Below are positions 10,851-20,204 of a DNA stretch of 64,000 nucleotides, piece after piece. Under the pieces are notes generated by a model. It was not told the DNA's origin. It worked only from the letters and a program-made list of their open reading frames with translations, and did not search any database. The position numbers and the translations under genes were made by a program. Source of the DNA: Bactrocera neohumeralis (lineage: Eukaryota; Arthropoda; Insecta; Diptera; Tephritidae); contig NC_065920.1 of assembly GCF_024586455.1 (NCBI RefSeq), positions 47,885,824-47,949,823 of the forward strand, read 5' to 3'. How positions within the stretch are numbered: position 1 is the stretch's first letter; the number at the start of each line of letters is the position of its first letter.

Positions 10851-11325
10851 TTCTGCGGTAAAATTACTGAACTCCGTTTTTGAGAATTGTAGAATTATGT
10901 TATATACTTTAAAAAATCGTTATTTCTCTTTTTATATATTTAATACAATAATAATATAATTAATTTCGTTTTCTTTTTTATTTATATATATTTAATATAT
11001 AAGTATTTATATTGTTTCTTTTTTCTTAAATAAGGGCCCTTGTGAGTGTCATGATTATTGTTTTTGCAATACTAACAGTGAAGCAAGTTTTTATAATTAA
11101 TACTAGAGGGTTTTTTTCCCATTTAATTAAAAAACATAGGATTTACTTACAACTACATAACTTGATGTTGTTGTTGCTGTTTAGCTTTTGCCTTTGCGGC
11201 TACTGTTCTTATGGAAATTTGTTGCTTTTTTGCTCTGCGCTTGGCCACTGCTTTATCGCTTTTTATGCGGATTTTCACTGGCACACTGTTTTCTGTTGTT
11301 TTTGAGGAACTCTTCGTTTTGAATA
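10851..11325. other. AT-rich DNA with a possible untranslated exon on the - strand
   Basis: 10860-11040 is low-complexity AT. On the minus strand about 11310 to 11150 is A/C/G-rich with CAG/CAA runs (AAACAGCAACAACAACATCAAG) followed by a donor-like TTGTAAGTAAAT, a composition common in dipteran 5' UTR exons. There is no supporting coding sequence, so the exon idea is speculative. Confidence 0.2.
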
Positions 11326-11790
11326 TTTTTATACTCTTGCAACCAGTTACAACAAAATATTATAGTTTTGTTCACCTAACGGTTGTACGTATCACCTAAA
11401 ACTAATCGAGATAGATATAGGGTTATATACATATACTATATATAAATGATCAGGATGACGAGAAAAGTTCAAATCCGGTTGACTGTCTGCCTGTCCGTTA
11501 GTCCGTGCAAGCTGTAACTTGAGTAAAAATTGAGATACTTTATGAAACTTGGTATGCAGGTTTCTTAGTACAAAAAAATGAATGATTCGTTGATGGACGT
11601 AATCGGTCTACTACCACGCCAACAAACCGTCATTAACCGAAAATATATAAAGTGCCATAACTAAGCACTAAGTTAAGATATAAAACTTATATTTGGCACA
11701 GGAGATCGCAGTAGTCACGGGCACCTATGGGAAATATATTTAAAAAAGTAGGCGTGGCCCCGCCTTTTAAAAAGTTTATTGTATATGTGG
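11326..11790 (+). repeat. Dispersed repeat family A, left part (split by a gypsy element)
   Basis: Starts TTTTATACTCTTGCAACCAG and follows the complete family A copy at 35791..36882 through TATAGGGTTATAT, GATCAGGATGACGAG, the GTCC-rich patch and TGTAACTTGAGTAAAAATTG, to the GTGGCCCCGCC segment. It stops at about 11790, where gypsy-type sequence begins. The right part of the same repeat resumes at about 15508. Confidence 0.7.
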
Positions 11791-11879
11791 CAACCTCGAA
11801 AGATCATTACGGCGAATAAGAAATACATCTCTTCGGACATCAAGCATAACACATCATCATCTTCACTTGCTCCCACATC

Positions 11880-11890
11880 TGGTGACCCCG
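11880..11890 (+). promoter_or_regulatory. Primer binding site, tRNA-Trp type
   Basis: TGGTGACCCCG begins here, 32 bp upstream of the gag start. It is complementary to the 3' end of tRNA-Trp, the primer used by CsRn1-clade elements. The assignment is from pattern memory, without alignment. Confidence 0.55.
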
Positions 11891-11921
11891 TAGTTAAATT
11901 GAACATATTAATTTCATAGGA

Positions 11922-12659
11922 ATGGCGCTAAACGATAGCCATGTAGTTTCTGGCAACCGGTACTCTGATGTCAATATTGGGGATTTTCCAAATTCAACTC
12001 CACGTCTACCACTACCAATAATGACCAAAGAAAATATCGAAGCTTATTTTTATTCTCTGGACTTCTGTTTTAGAGCTTCTTCAATTTCCAACGATAATAG
12101 GAAATTCGACATCGTTCTTGCATGTGTACCGCCTAACAAGCTGAGCTGCGTTGCATCATAGAAATTTTAAATACAAATACATTCAGGACAAGATCATTGA
12201 GCATTTTTCGGACAGTCAACAGCGGGGCTGCAACGTGTTCTTAAAGATATGGTTCTAGGTGACCGACGCCTCAGTGAGTTATTTATGGGTAAGCAGACCT
12301 CCTCCGTATGTACAAGCAGTGATTTTGCTATAAACGTCACTACTGTGGAAAAACTAAAGATAGCGGACTCCATTATCGAAATTATTGGGATGCGACACAA
12401 CCACGCGGAAGAGGGTCTGGCACTTAATGAAGTTTCAAGCTTGAAAATTGAAATAGCAGAATTAACTAGGCAAGTGCATAAACTCTTCTGTAACAAAGGG
12501 TCAAATTTTCGTTCGCGGTCTCGATCTAGAGCACGTGGACCTCATGCGTCTTTAAGTAAATCAGACAAACCGATTTACTGGTACCATAGCAAATTCGGTG
12601 CGAAAGCAACTAAATGCCGAGAGACATGCAACTATGTTTTATTGAAAAAACCTTTATAG
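11922..12659 (+). pseudogene. CsRn1-type gag (broken)
   Basis: Begins MALNDSHVVSGN and continues through FYSLDFCFRASSI..DNRKFDIVLACVP, typical of this clade's capsid. A stop at 12159 and frame changes around 12190-12250 interrupt the SDSQQ...VLKDM-GDRRLSELF region. Near the end, YWYHSKFGAKATKC is the C-W-Y-H-type knuckle with the first cysteine replaced by tyrosine. Gag would form the particle; this copy cannot. Confidence 0.7.
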
Positions 12660-12674
12660 GGCCGCTCGGCTGCT

Positions 12675-15490
12675 ATGGATTTAGAGTTAGGCAAACAATC
12701 TAAAATCTTCAAGACATACCTTTTGCGCATATACGATACGTCAGCAAAATTAAATTTTTTAATAGATACCGGTGCGGACGTTTCCGTTATACCAAAATGC
12801 AACAACACAGCCCGAACTTCTCCTAACGGTATGAAATTGTTTGCCGCAAATGAATCGCCGATCTCTGTATTCGGTGAGACGATTCTGAAACTGAATCTAA
12901 ATTTGCGACGCGATTTTTTGTGGAATTTCGTTATCGCCGTTGTTTCCCAAGTAATTATTGGCGCGGACTCGCTGTCTTATTTCGAGCTTTTCGTCGATCT
13001 CAAAAATAGATGTCTACTCGATCGCAAAACCGATTTAAAAAGGGTTTGCGAAATTGAAAAAACGTGCATATTCAGCATAAAATCTTTTAACGCGAATTCT
13101 ACTTATTCAAATATTCTCACAGAGTATAGTGATATCACACGCTCTCATCCGCTAAATTCACCAACAAAATCGTCGGTAGAACATCGAATTATTACCACCG
13201 GTCAACCGGTCTTCGTACGACCACGACGCCTTTCACCCGAGAAACTAACCGCCGCAAAATCCGATTTTGATTCGCTGATAAAACTGGTCATTTGTCGCCC
13301 ATCCAGTAGTAACTGGGCAAGTCCATTAGATAGGATACGTAAGCCTGATGGAACGTGGAGGCCATGTGGGGATTATCATGGACTAAATGCAGTAACAGTT
13401 CCTGATCGATATCCGTTGCCATTTTTGCACGATTTCTACAATATCTTGGCCGGAAAACGCATGTTTTTTAAAATCGATTAAAAAAAGGCCTTTCATCAAG
13501 TGTTAATAAAGAAAGAAGACATTTGTAAAACGGCGATAACGGCTCCTTTCGGACTCTACGAATTTACGCATATGATGTTTGGTTTGCTGAATGCAGCACA
13601 GATATTCCAAAGACTTATTAACGAGTCTTTCGGGGTTTAAACTTCGTATTTGTTAATCTTGATGATGTATGCATTGCATCCATTTCAGAAGAAGAGCATC
13701 AAAACCACTTGCGCCAAGTTTTCCAACGACTCAGGGAGAACAACCTAACTATTAACGTTAGAGAATCGGAATTAAGCGTCTCGAAACTACGATTCCTCGG
13801 GCGTTCTATCACTAAAGATGGTACTCGGCAACACTCAGAGCGCGTTGAGGCTCTACGTTATCGTCAAGGACTTAAAGCGTTTTTTAGCGATACTTAATTT
13901 CTACCGTCGTTTTTTAAGACATGGTTCGTGGAAATAGGCGAACGATACTACACCACTTACTTGGTCAGCGGAAGCAACACACAGTTTTTCTGCATGTAGG
14001 GAACAACTGGTCAATTATGCATTACTCGCTCACCCTTCGCACAACACGGAACTTTCTTAATGGGTGGATGCATTAGATTTCGCTGCTGGCGCAGTCTTAA
14101 ATCTATTCGTGGATGGTAGTCTACAACCATTAGGATTTTTCTCTCGCAGATTTACTTATGCTGAGAAAAGATACAGCACTTATGACATTTTCAATACATG
14201 GTCGAATCTCACCGTTGTCATATTTACACAGACCATAAGCCGCTGATATACGCATTTCAACAAAACTAGATCGAGCTTCTAATCGGAAAATACGTCAATT
14301 CGACTTCATAGCTCAGATCACCACCAACATTCGCCAAGTAAGCGGCGAAGATAATGTTACAGCAGACCTGCTGTCACGCTATGATAACCTAGCTGAGGAC
14401 CAGTCCAAGAACGAGGAGCTTCGAAATCTTTCAAATGGTAACAAAAAACTCTCTAAACCTACAAAATTTCGCTCTTCCTTTTAGTTCCAGAAGCTTGTGC
14501 TGTGACACCTCAACTGGGCGTGTTCGACCGTTCATAACCAAAAACTTTAGAGAAACGTTTTTACTGTCAACTCACAATCTTTCACACCCAGGTATTAGGG
14601 GGACTACACGATTGGTAACTGAGCGATTTGTTTGGCCTGGTGTCCAGCGAGATAACAGACATTTTGCTCGCTGCTGTTTACAGTGTCAGCAGAATAAAAC
14701 TATACGACACAACCGAAGTTTGTTACAGCGTCAAAAATGTCCAAAACTTCGTTTCGCGCACATCCTTATCGACCTAGTAGGACCATTTCCACCATCCGAA
14801 GGAAACCGCTATTGTCTCACTATCCTGGATAGATTCACACGCTGGCCAGAAGCGTTACCTATACCAGATATAACAGCTCCAACTGTCGCCAAAGCACTAC
14901 TGAACGGCTGGATTTCACGGTTTGGTGTACCTGTAACCCTCACATCAGACTTAGAACACCAGTTCGAGAGCGCCCTGTTTCAACAATTACTACAGCTATT
15001 GGGTACATATCATTTTCGAACAACGCCTTACCACCCCCAAGCAAATAGTCTCGTCGAAACATGGCATCGTACTGTAAAAGCAGCACTTCTATGCCATAAC
15101 ACTAGTCAGTGGACTTCTTGTTTACCACTTATTTTATTGGGCTTACGATCCACATACAAAAACGACTTGGATGCAGCACCAGCAGATCTAGTTTAGGGCG
15201 AGAACCTGCGACTACCTTCAGAATTTTTCATCGACAGCAAACCAACATACAGCGAAGCTGCAATGGTCAAACAACTACGATCATATATGCGAGATATGCG
15301 ACCAGTTGACACCGCTTGGTACGCGAAACAGGAAGTATTAATCCACTCCAGGTTAAAAATCTACCAACAAGTTTTTATTCGAGATGATCTAATGCGGTCA
15401 TCGCTATCTCCTCCATACAAATGTTTGAAACCTGCTTTAACTCCCACATATATTACTCCTAAACTACTTAAGCTACAACGAATGTCCTAA
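12675..15490 (+). pseudogene. CsRn1-type pol: protease, RT, RNase H, integrase (broken)
   Basis: The protease box FLIDTGADVSVIP lies near 12755. RT runs from about 13200 (FVRPRRLSPEKL, then SSNWASPLDRIRKPDGTWRPCGDY) with an in-frame stop at 13479 after FFKID and frame changes beyond. The catalytic box reads NLDDV near 13660. RNase H relics lie at 14060-14400. Integrase is the best preserved part (14435..15196), with an H-H-C-C finger (HNLSHPGIRG...CCLQCQQNK) and the core LIDLVGPFP, TSDLEHQF and QANSLVETWH, giving D, D and E. The tail continues to 15490 after another stop. Confidence 0.8.
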
Positions 15491-15507
15491 GAACTCCTAC
15501 CAATATT

Positions 15508-15780
15508 GTAAAAATGAACGAAATCGGATGAAAACCCCGTTCATTCTTCATATAACCGTTCTGTTCAAAAGTACAAAAAGATTTATCGCTTTAACTAAAT
15601 GCGGCAAACAGCCAAAAATTTGCTGCCGAGATAGTATGACTAGGGTTTCTGGAAACCGGAGTAAAAATTGGGCGATAGGCGTGTCCCCGTCTACTTTTTG
15701 GTGAAATCCCATATCTCGGGACTCCACTGACCGATTTCGTATGCTTTAAATTGTTATATTCCTTATAACAGGCAAATTTT
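15508..15780 (+). repeat. Dispersed repeat family A, right part
   Basis: Resumes the repeat interrupted at 11790: ATGAACGAAATCGGATGAAAACC and CCCATATCTCGGGACTCCACTGACCGATTTCGTATG correspond to 36355-36600 of the complete copy. About 80 bp of the repeat is missing between the two parts, so the gypsy element did not insert cleanly or the junction has since decayed. Confidence 0.6.
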
Positions 15781-16265
15781 CCTCAGCCCATGGCAGCATG
15801 ACATTTTTTAGGGTGTCGACGTACATATTGTTCCTTGTTTAAAATTCCATCAATCATATGGAGTGTCCAACACAAATTTCAGACAAAACATCCCCACACC
15901 ATGATTGATCCTCCACCATGATCAACTATGAGTGAAACCCAGCGAGGTTCAAATTCTTGAATTATTGGACGGCGAACATGTGTACCTTCGACCATCAGGT
16001 CCTAAGCGACTAATTTTTGTTACATCGTTTCTATAGATATACAACCGTTGATTGTTGTTAGACCAATAAGAGTTGCAAAGTCTACGCGTCGTTTCTACGA
16101 ATTTTAGTCAGAACTGCCGTGAAGTCCAGATTCGACCGAAAGCCGGGCAATTGTTCTATTCCATATTCGTCTTAAATTTCATGTAGAATGTCAGTGGAAC
16201 CCTCTTTTGGGTCTTTTCGCGAGATAGTATTAATTCTGCGGTCTATTTCTGTTGCATTTTTTCGG
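15760..16265 (-). pseudogene. Tc1-like transposase fragment
   Basis: Reverse-strand translation in shifting frames gives SRLGPDGR and YTCSPSNNSRI followed by SWWRINHGVGMF, which corresponds to the Tc1 region R-P-G...HGGGSIMVWGCF between the first and second catalytic aspartates. Stops and frameshifts are frequent and both element ends are missing. It differs from the longer Tc1 copy at 39805. Confidence 0.55.
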
Positions 16266-16278
16266 GTTTCTAATAAGC

Positions 16279-17012
16279 TGTCAACTGACGTTGAGCAACA
16301 CCAAAAGCCCCGTCAGGATCGGGAAGGACCTCTCCGAGCCTTTCGATACCAAACGAGGTTGATATTGATATCATCGGCCTCAACATCCGCGCCGTTAGTT
16401 CTGCTTTCTCCACACTGGACAAGGAAGCAAAACAAATGGGTCTAGCAGTGAACGAGGGCAAGACGAAATATCTCCTGTCATCAAACAAACACTCGCGACT
16501 TGGCTCCCACGTCACTGTTGACAGTCATAACTTTGAAGTTGTACATATTTTCGTCTATTTAGGAACCAGTGTAAACACCACCAACAATGTCAGCCTGGAA
16601 ATCCAACGCAGGATAACTCTTGCCAACAGGTGCTACTTCGGACTGAGTAGGCAATTGAGAAGCAAAGTCATCTCTCGATGAACAAAAACCAGAAACCAAA
16701 GACCAGAGGCTTGGACGATGACAGCAACTGATGAGTTGACGTTGCGAGTTTTCGAGAGAAAAGTTCTGCGAAAGATTTATGGTCCTTTAAGCGTTGGCCA
16801 TGGCGAATATCGCATTCGATGGAACGATGAGCTGTACGAGGTATACGACGAAATTGACATAGTTCAGCGAATTAAAAGACAGCGGCTACGCTGGCTGGGT
16901 CATGTTTTCCGAATGGACGAAAACACTCCAGCTCGGAAAGTATTCGACGCAGTTAACTCGGCTATAATCGCGTAAGCGGTGACTACGCCAATTAAGAAGA
17001 AGAAGAAGAAAT
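16279..17012 (+). mobile_element. RTE retrotransposon, copy C (fragment with internal deletions)
   Basis: Starts within the RT palm (ACTGACGTTGAGCAACACC), loses the segment from the active site's 5' side to DIIGLN, and continues to the C-terminus with an additional deletion near 16700. The last open piece (16718..16975) contains VFERKVLRKIYGPLSVGHG and RLRWLGHVFRMDENTP and ends VNSAIIA after a deletion. The 3' end has the GACTACGCCAATTAAG plus (GAA)n tail. Confidence 0.8.
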
Positions 17013-17469
17013 AGCTGTCAACAGCTGTATAACTGAAATTAAGAGTTTATCGTTCTTTTATAATTAGGGGTACCATATCGGTCTCAGTCAAAATCAGTCC
17101 CGTTGCATATGTATCCCAACCACCACCTGCCCCCCCAAATTAATGGAATTTGGTCACCAACTTTTACCCAACCGCCCAACTCCATCATTGTTTTTTTTTG
17201 TCTTTTTTTCTTAGATCATTCTTTCGATTTAGTTAGGGGTATGTAAAGAGAATACCATTTTTCGAATCATATTTTATTGCAAACATTCTCGAAATTATCT
17301 GAATAGCAGTAATTTTAATACCGACTCTACTTGAGAACTATCCCTAAGCTGCTACAATCGCCATTCATCTTTTTTCAGATATTTTTCGGACGCTCCAATT
17401 TTTTTTAATAAAAATAAATTTTTATCGCTGGGCAAATACTTGTAAATATCCTTACAATTCATTTCATTA
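17013..17469. other. Unassigned AT-rich DNA
   Basis: Homopolymer-rich sequence with a C-rich patch near 17115-17180 (CCACCACCTGCCCCCCC). No open frame, repeat partner or motif is recognised. Confidence 0.3.
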
Positions 17470-17880
17470 AAGTTATACAAGTACAATATCCTTAACGGTA
17501 TCAACTGAGATGCGGTTACGCTCGTTACTCCACTGTGTATTGATTAAGGAAAAAATTCTCTCAAAATTTGCGTTGTGACCAGAGATAGACAACAAATACT
17601 GAACTATTATCAAGATTTCGGAAAACGACTCAGCGTTCTTATTAGCTTTGAAGAATTGACACAGCTGGTCATTAACAGATTGCGCAAAAAACTCGGCTGA
17701 TATTTCTCGGTCCTCTTTTTTCGATTTCAAGAACGCGTTCAAATTTGCCAACTGATCGATCAATTTGTCAATATGAACATTTTTCGAGTCTAAAAACTGA
17801 AAATTTAAATTAAACCACCAAATATTAGGCGTATAAAGCCCATTCCGGATTCGGGTTCAATTTATGATATATAAATGTTG
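17470..17880 (-). pseudogene. hAT transposase C-terminal fragment 1
   Basis: The reverse frame reads about 96 codons ending ISVDTVKDIVLV. The segment LSISGHNANFERIFSLINTQ then WSNERNRIS matches the hAT C-terminal dimerisation domain (the S-x-x-x-ERxFS-x-xN-x-x-W-x-x-x-R-x-R-x pattern). The catalytic part and BED finger are absent. It may derive from an element or from a domesticated hAT-like gene; no other exon is visible. Confidence 0.65.
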
Positions 17881-17902
17881 TGAACACACCGGTAATTAGT
17901 AA

Positions 17903-18602
17903 ATTCTTCTTCTTTACTGGCGTAACAATAGCGCGCCAGTCGTTTCATCTTTTCGCTACGTGGCGCCAGTTGGATATTCCAAGCGAAGCCAGGTCCTTCT
18001 CCACTTGGTCCTTCCAACAGAGTGGAGGTCTTCCTCTTCCTCTGCGCGTACTGCGTAGAATACTTTCAGAGCTGGAGTGTTTTCGTCCATTCGGACAACA
18101 TGACCTAGGCAGTACAGCTCATCGTTCGATCGAAAAGTCGCAACGTCGACTCATCCTTTGTTGTCATCGTTCAAGCCCCTGCACCATATAGCAGGACGGG
18201 AGTAATGAGTGACTTATAGAGTTTGGCTTTTGTTCGTCGAGAGAGGACTTTACTTCTCAATTGCCTACTCAGTCCGAAGTAGCACCTGTTGGCAAGAGTA
18301 ATCCTGCGTTGGATTGCCATGATCGTCATCAAAAGGGGGGTCTCTCGTCCAAGGCTGGTTGTTAGTTTTCATTGAGAGTGTTTTTTTACGTGGCGGGTCC
18401 CAAACCCAGCGCACAACCCAATGTAGGGTATGTTTCGCCTTCGAACGGATGTTCGTAGGCTACCCAGAGGATACTTGGTCAAAGACCGGAAGTCGTGAGC
18501 TGCTTGAGCCATATGTAAAAGAATCGTTTCTGGCCACTCCCAAGTGAATGGCGATCAGAGAACTTTCCTCACTTGCGTGAACTTCTACACATGACTCCAT
18601 CT
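17903..18602 (-). mobile_element. RTE retrotransposon, copy D (both ends kept, centre deleted)
   Basis: The 3' end (TTCTTCTTTACTGGCG on +) and 5' end (ACATGACTCCATCTTC on +) are both present, but only about 700 bp lies between them, against 3.2 kb in copy F. The join near 18318 brings the region coding for the RT thumb next to the segment coding for MRDPPFDDDHG at the protein's start. It is a short deletion derivative with no coding capacity. Confidence 0.8.
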
Positions 18603-19195
18603 TCATTATATAAGTAAATTCCGCAAATTCGAGTCGAGACATGTGTGTGACATATGATGCAGAGCATATCCATGCGACGGTATACCTGTATGTATGATGG
18701 CGATATCATATAGTGTGCGTTCCAATACTCAACGAAGTTCAACTCGCGCAGGAATTTTATACCGAAGGTCAAAATCAGTAAATTCCCTGACAAATCAGGG
18801 AATATGGTAACCGTACGTGTAATGTACGTATGTCAAAAATGGGCTGAATAGGACCAATATTTCCCTTAGCCTCCATATACTTAAAGTTAAGATTTTCGAA
18901 CTTCCGGGTGATTTTGTACCGCATATATCGGCCAATATGTATGTTATCGCAATGAAAATGAGCTAGCATGCTTTACTCATAACAATGCATCTTTGTGCCT
19001 AAAATAGATAAATTTGAGCGAAAACTTGACTTACCCCCATATAACTAATATCAGGAGTTTCGAACATTTGGATGATTTTACTCTATATATAAGGTTTTAC
19101 ACATTAAAGTATTTCCCTGACTTTGATGTTATGGAGATGCAGGAGTATAAAATGTTCGGCTGCACCCGAACTTAGTTCTTCCTTAGTTGTTTTTT
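18603..19195 (+). repeat. Dispersed repeat family B, copy 2
   Basis: 18880-19090 matches 6370-6600 in reverse complement. The end GAGTATAAAATGTTCGGCTG plus CACCCGAACTTAGTTCTTCC near 19150 resembles the end of family A at 36838-36880, which suggests the two families share a terminal module. An adjacent hairpin AATTCCCTGACAAATCAGGGAAT lies at 18781-18803. Confidence 0.5.
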
Positions 19196-19214
19196 ATATA
19201 CATTTCAACATTTA

Positions 19215-19460
19215 TTTTACAGCATAAAATTAATACGGTGTTTGCTCATTATGCTAAATATTTCTATTACTTCTTCTGGTTCCACAGCAATGTCGTAGTT
19301 TATGTTGAGGAGTGCTAAGCCGTTCAATCTCTTCTAGAGCATCGTTGTTCTGAGCCAAATCTTGGCGCAAAGGAGAAAATAATCGTTCAGCGCTAGCATT
19401 TGTGGCTGGCAAAGTTGTTGATTTTTCATGCTTCTTGTGGCTCACTGGAAATAATGTATA
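19215..19460 (-). pseudogene. hAT transposase C-terminal fragment 2
   Basis: Reverse-strand LPATNASAERLFSPLRQDLA is the hAT dimerisation motif. A second frame continues with LALLNINYDIAVEPEEVIEI, the usual C-terminus, after a one-base shift. It is a different hAT lineage from the fragment at 17470. Both ends of the element are missing. Confidence 0.65.
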
Positions 19461-20204
19461 ACTTTTAACTTTTGAGGGGAGGTTTATCCGCTATGAATGC
19501 TTCAAACAATCTCGTGTTTGATTCCTCTGCATTCCGATTTAATATGCAAGAAGTACTCAATACGATAGGAAACGCTGAGTGCTCCGGCGAGCTGATTACT
19601 CAGAATATAGAAAGTTATATACTCTCACCACACCACACTGGAATCTGTTTGCGGTTTTAAATATTCCCTAAAAATAACATTTATGGCAAAATAACGTTTG
19701 CAAGTTAACCTATAAAATTCTCGCTTTACATCTTAAATATTTGTATTATATTAAAATCATTCTAATAATATAACCTATATCATCATTTTTAGCGATTTTT
19801 CTGGAGGGTAATGTAGCTTTAACACGGTAATTTTTAAAGAGTCCCAATTCATCCCAAACGTCACTTCGCTTACGACTTTTAGAGGCGTCGCTATAAACCT
19901 AATCAGCTCTACGGTAGAGTAAATTCTTTTGGGAAAAGTTTGTTTTTATTTTATTACTAGAGCAACAAACGAATTATCGCACAAAAATTAGTGCTACGAA
20001 TTTGTGGTTTTTACAAATATTTTTGTTGATAAGGATTTAAAATACAATTTATGTAAGTTTCTTAAAGCGTACCAATTCGATATTAAGTTTTAGAATTTCA
20101 GTAAGTGGCAGTGAGTTGGACTGCAAACCCCATTTATTGTGAAGGAAATATAAAAACAATAACAGCAAATTAAATTAATTTTAAATAAACTAAAAGTGAG
20201 CAAG
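19461..20204 (+). promoter_or_regulatory. 5' flank of Toll copy 2
   Basis: 19461-19850 shows nothing recognisable. From about 19850 the DNA is homologous to the upstream flank of Toll copy 3 (62166..62515, reverse strand), including the TAATCAGCTCTA segment and the CAACAAAC run. From about 19970 it is also homologous to the flank of copy 1. This defines the outer end of the inverted duplication. A donor-like GTAAGT lies near 20101. No TATA box is evident. Confidence 0.45.

Larger units (their letters stand above)
11778..15507 (+). mobile_element. Ty3/gypsy element of CsRn1/Kabuki type (degenerate, LTRs lost or truncated)
   Basis: Gag-protease-RT-RNase H-integrase are present in order on the plus strand. 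Two clade markers support CsRn1: a primer binding site TGGTGACCCCG at 11880, matching the tRNA-Trp 3' end, and a Gag motif xWYH-SKFG-KC-xxxC near 12580, the family's CHCC knuckle. About 100 bp before the primer site may be the remnant of the 5' LTR; no copy of it is found after integrase, so the 3' LTR is missing. Multiple stops and frameshifts make it dead. It separates the two parts of a family A repeat. Confidence 0.75.
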
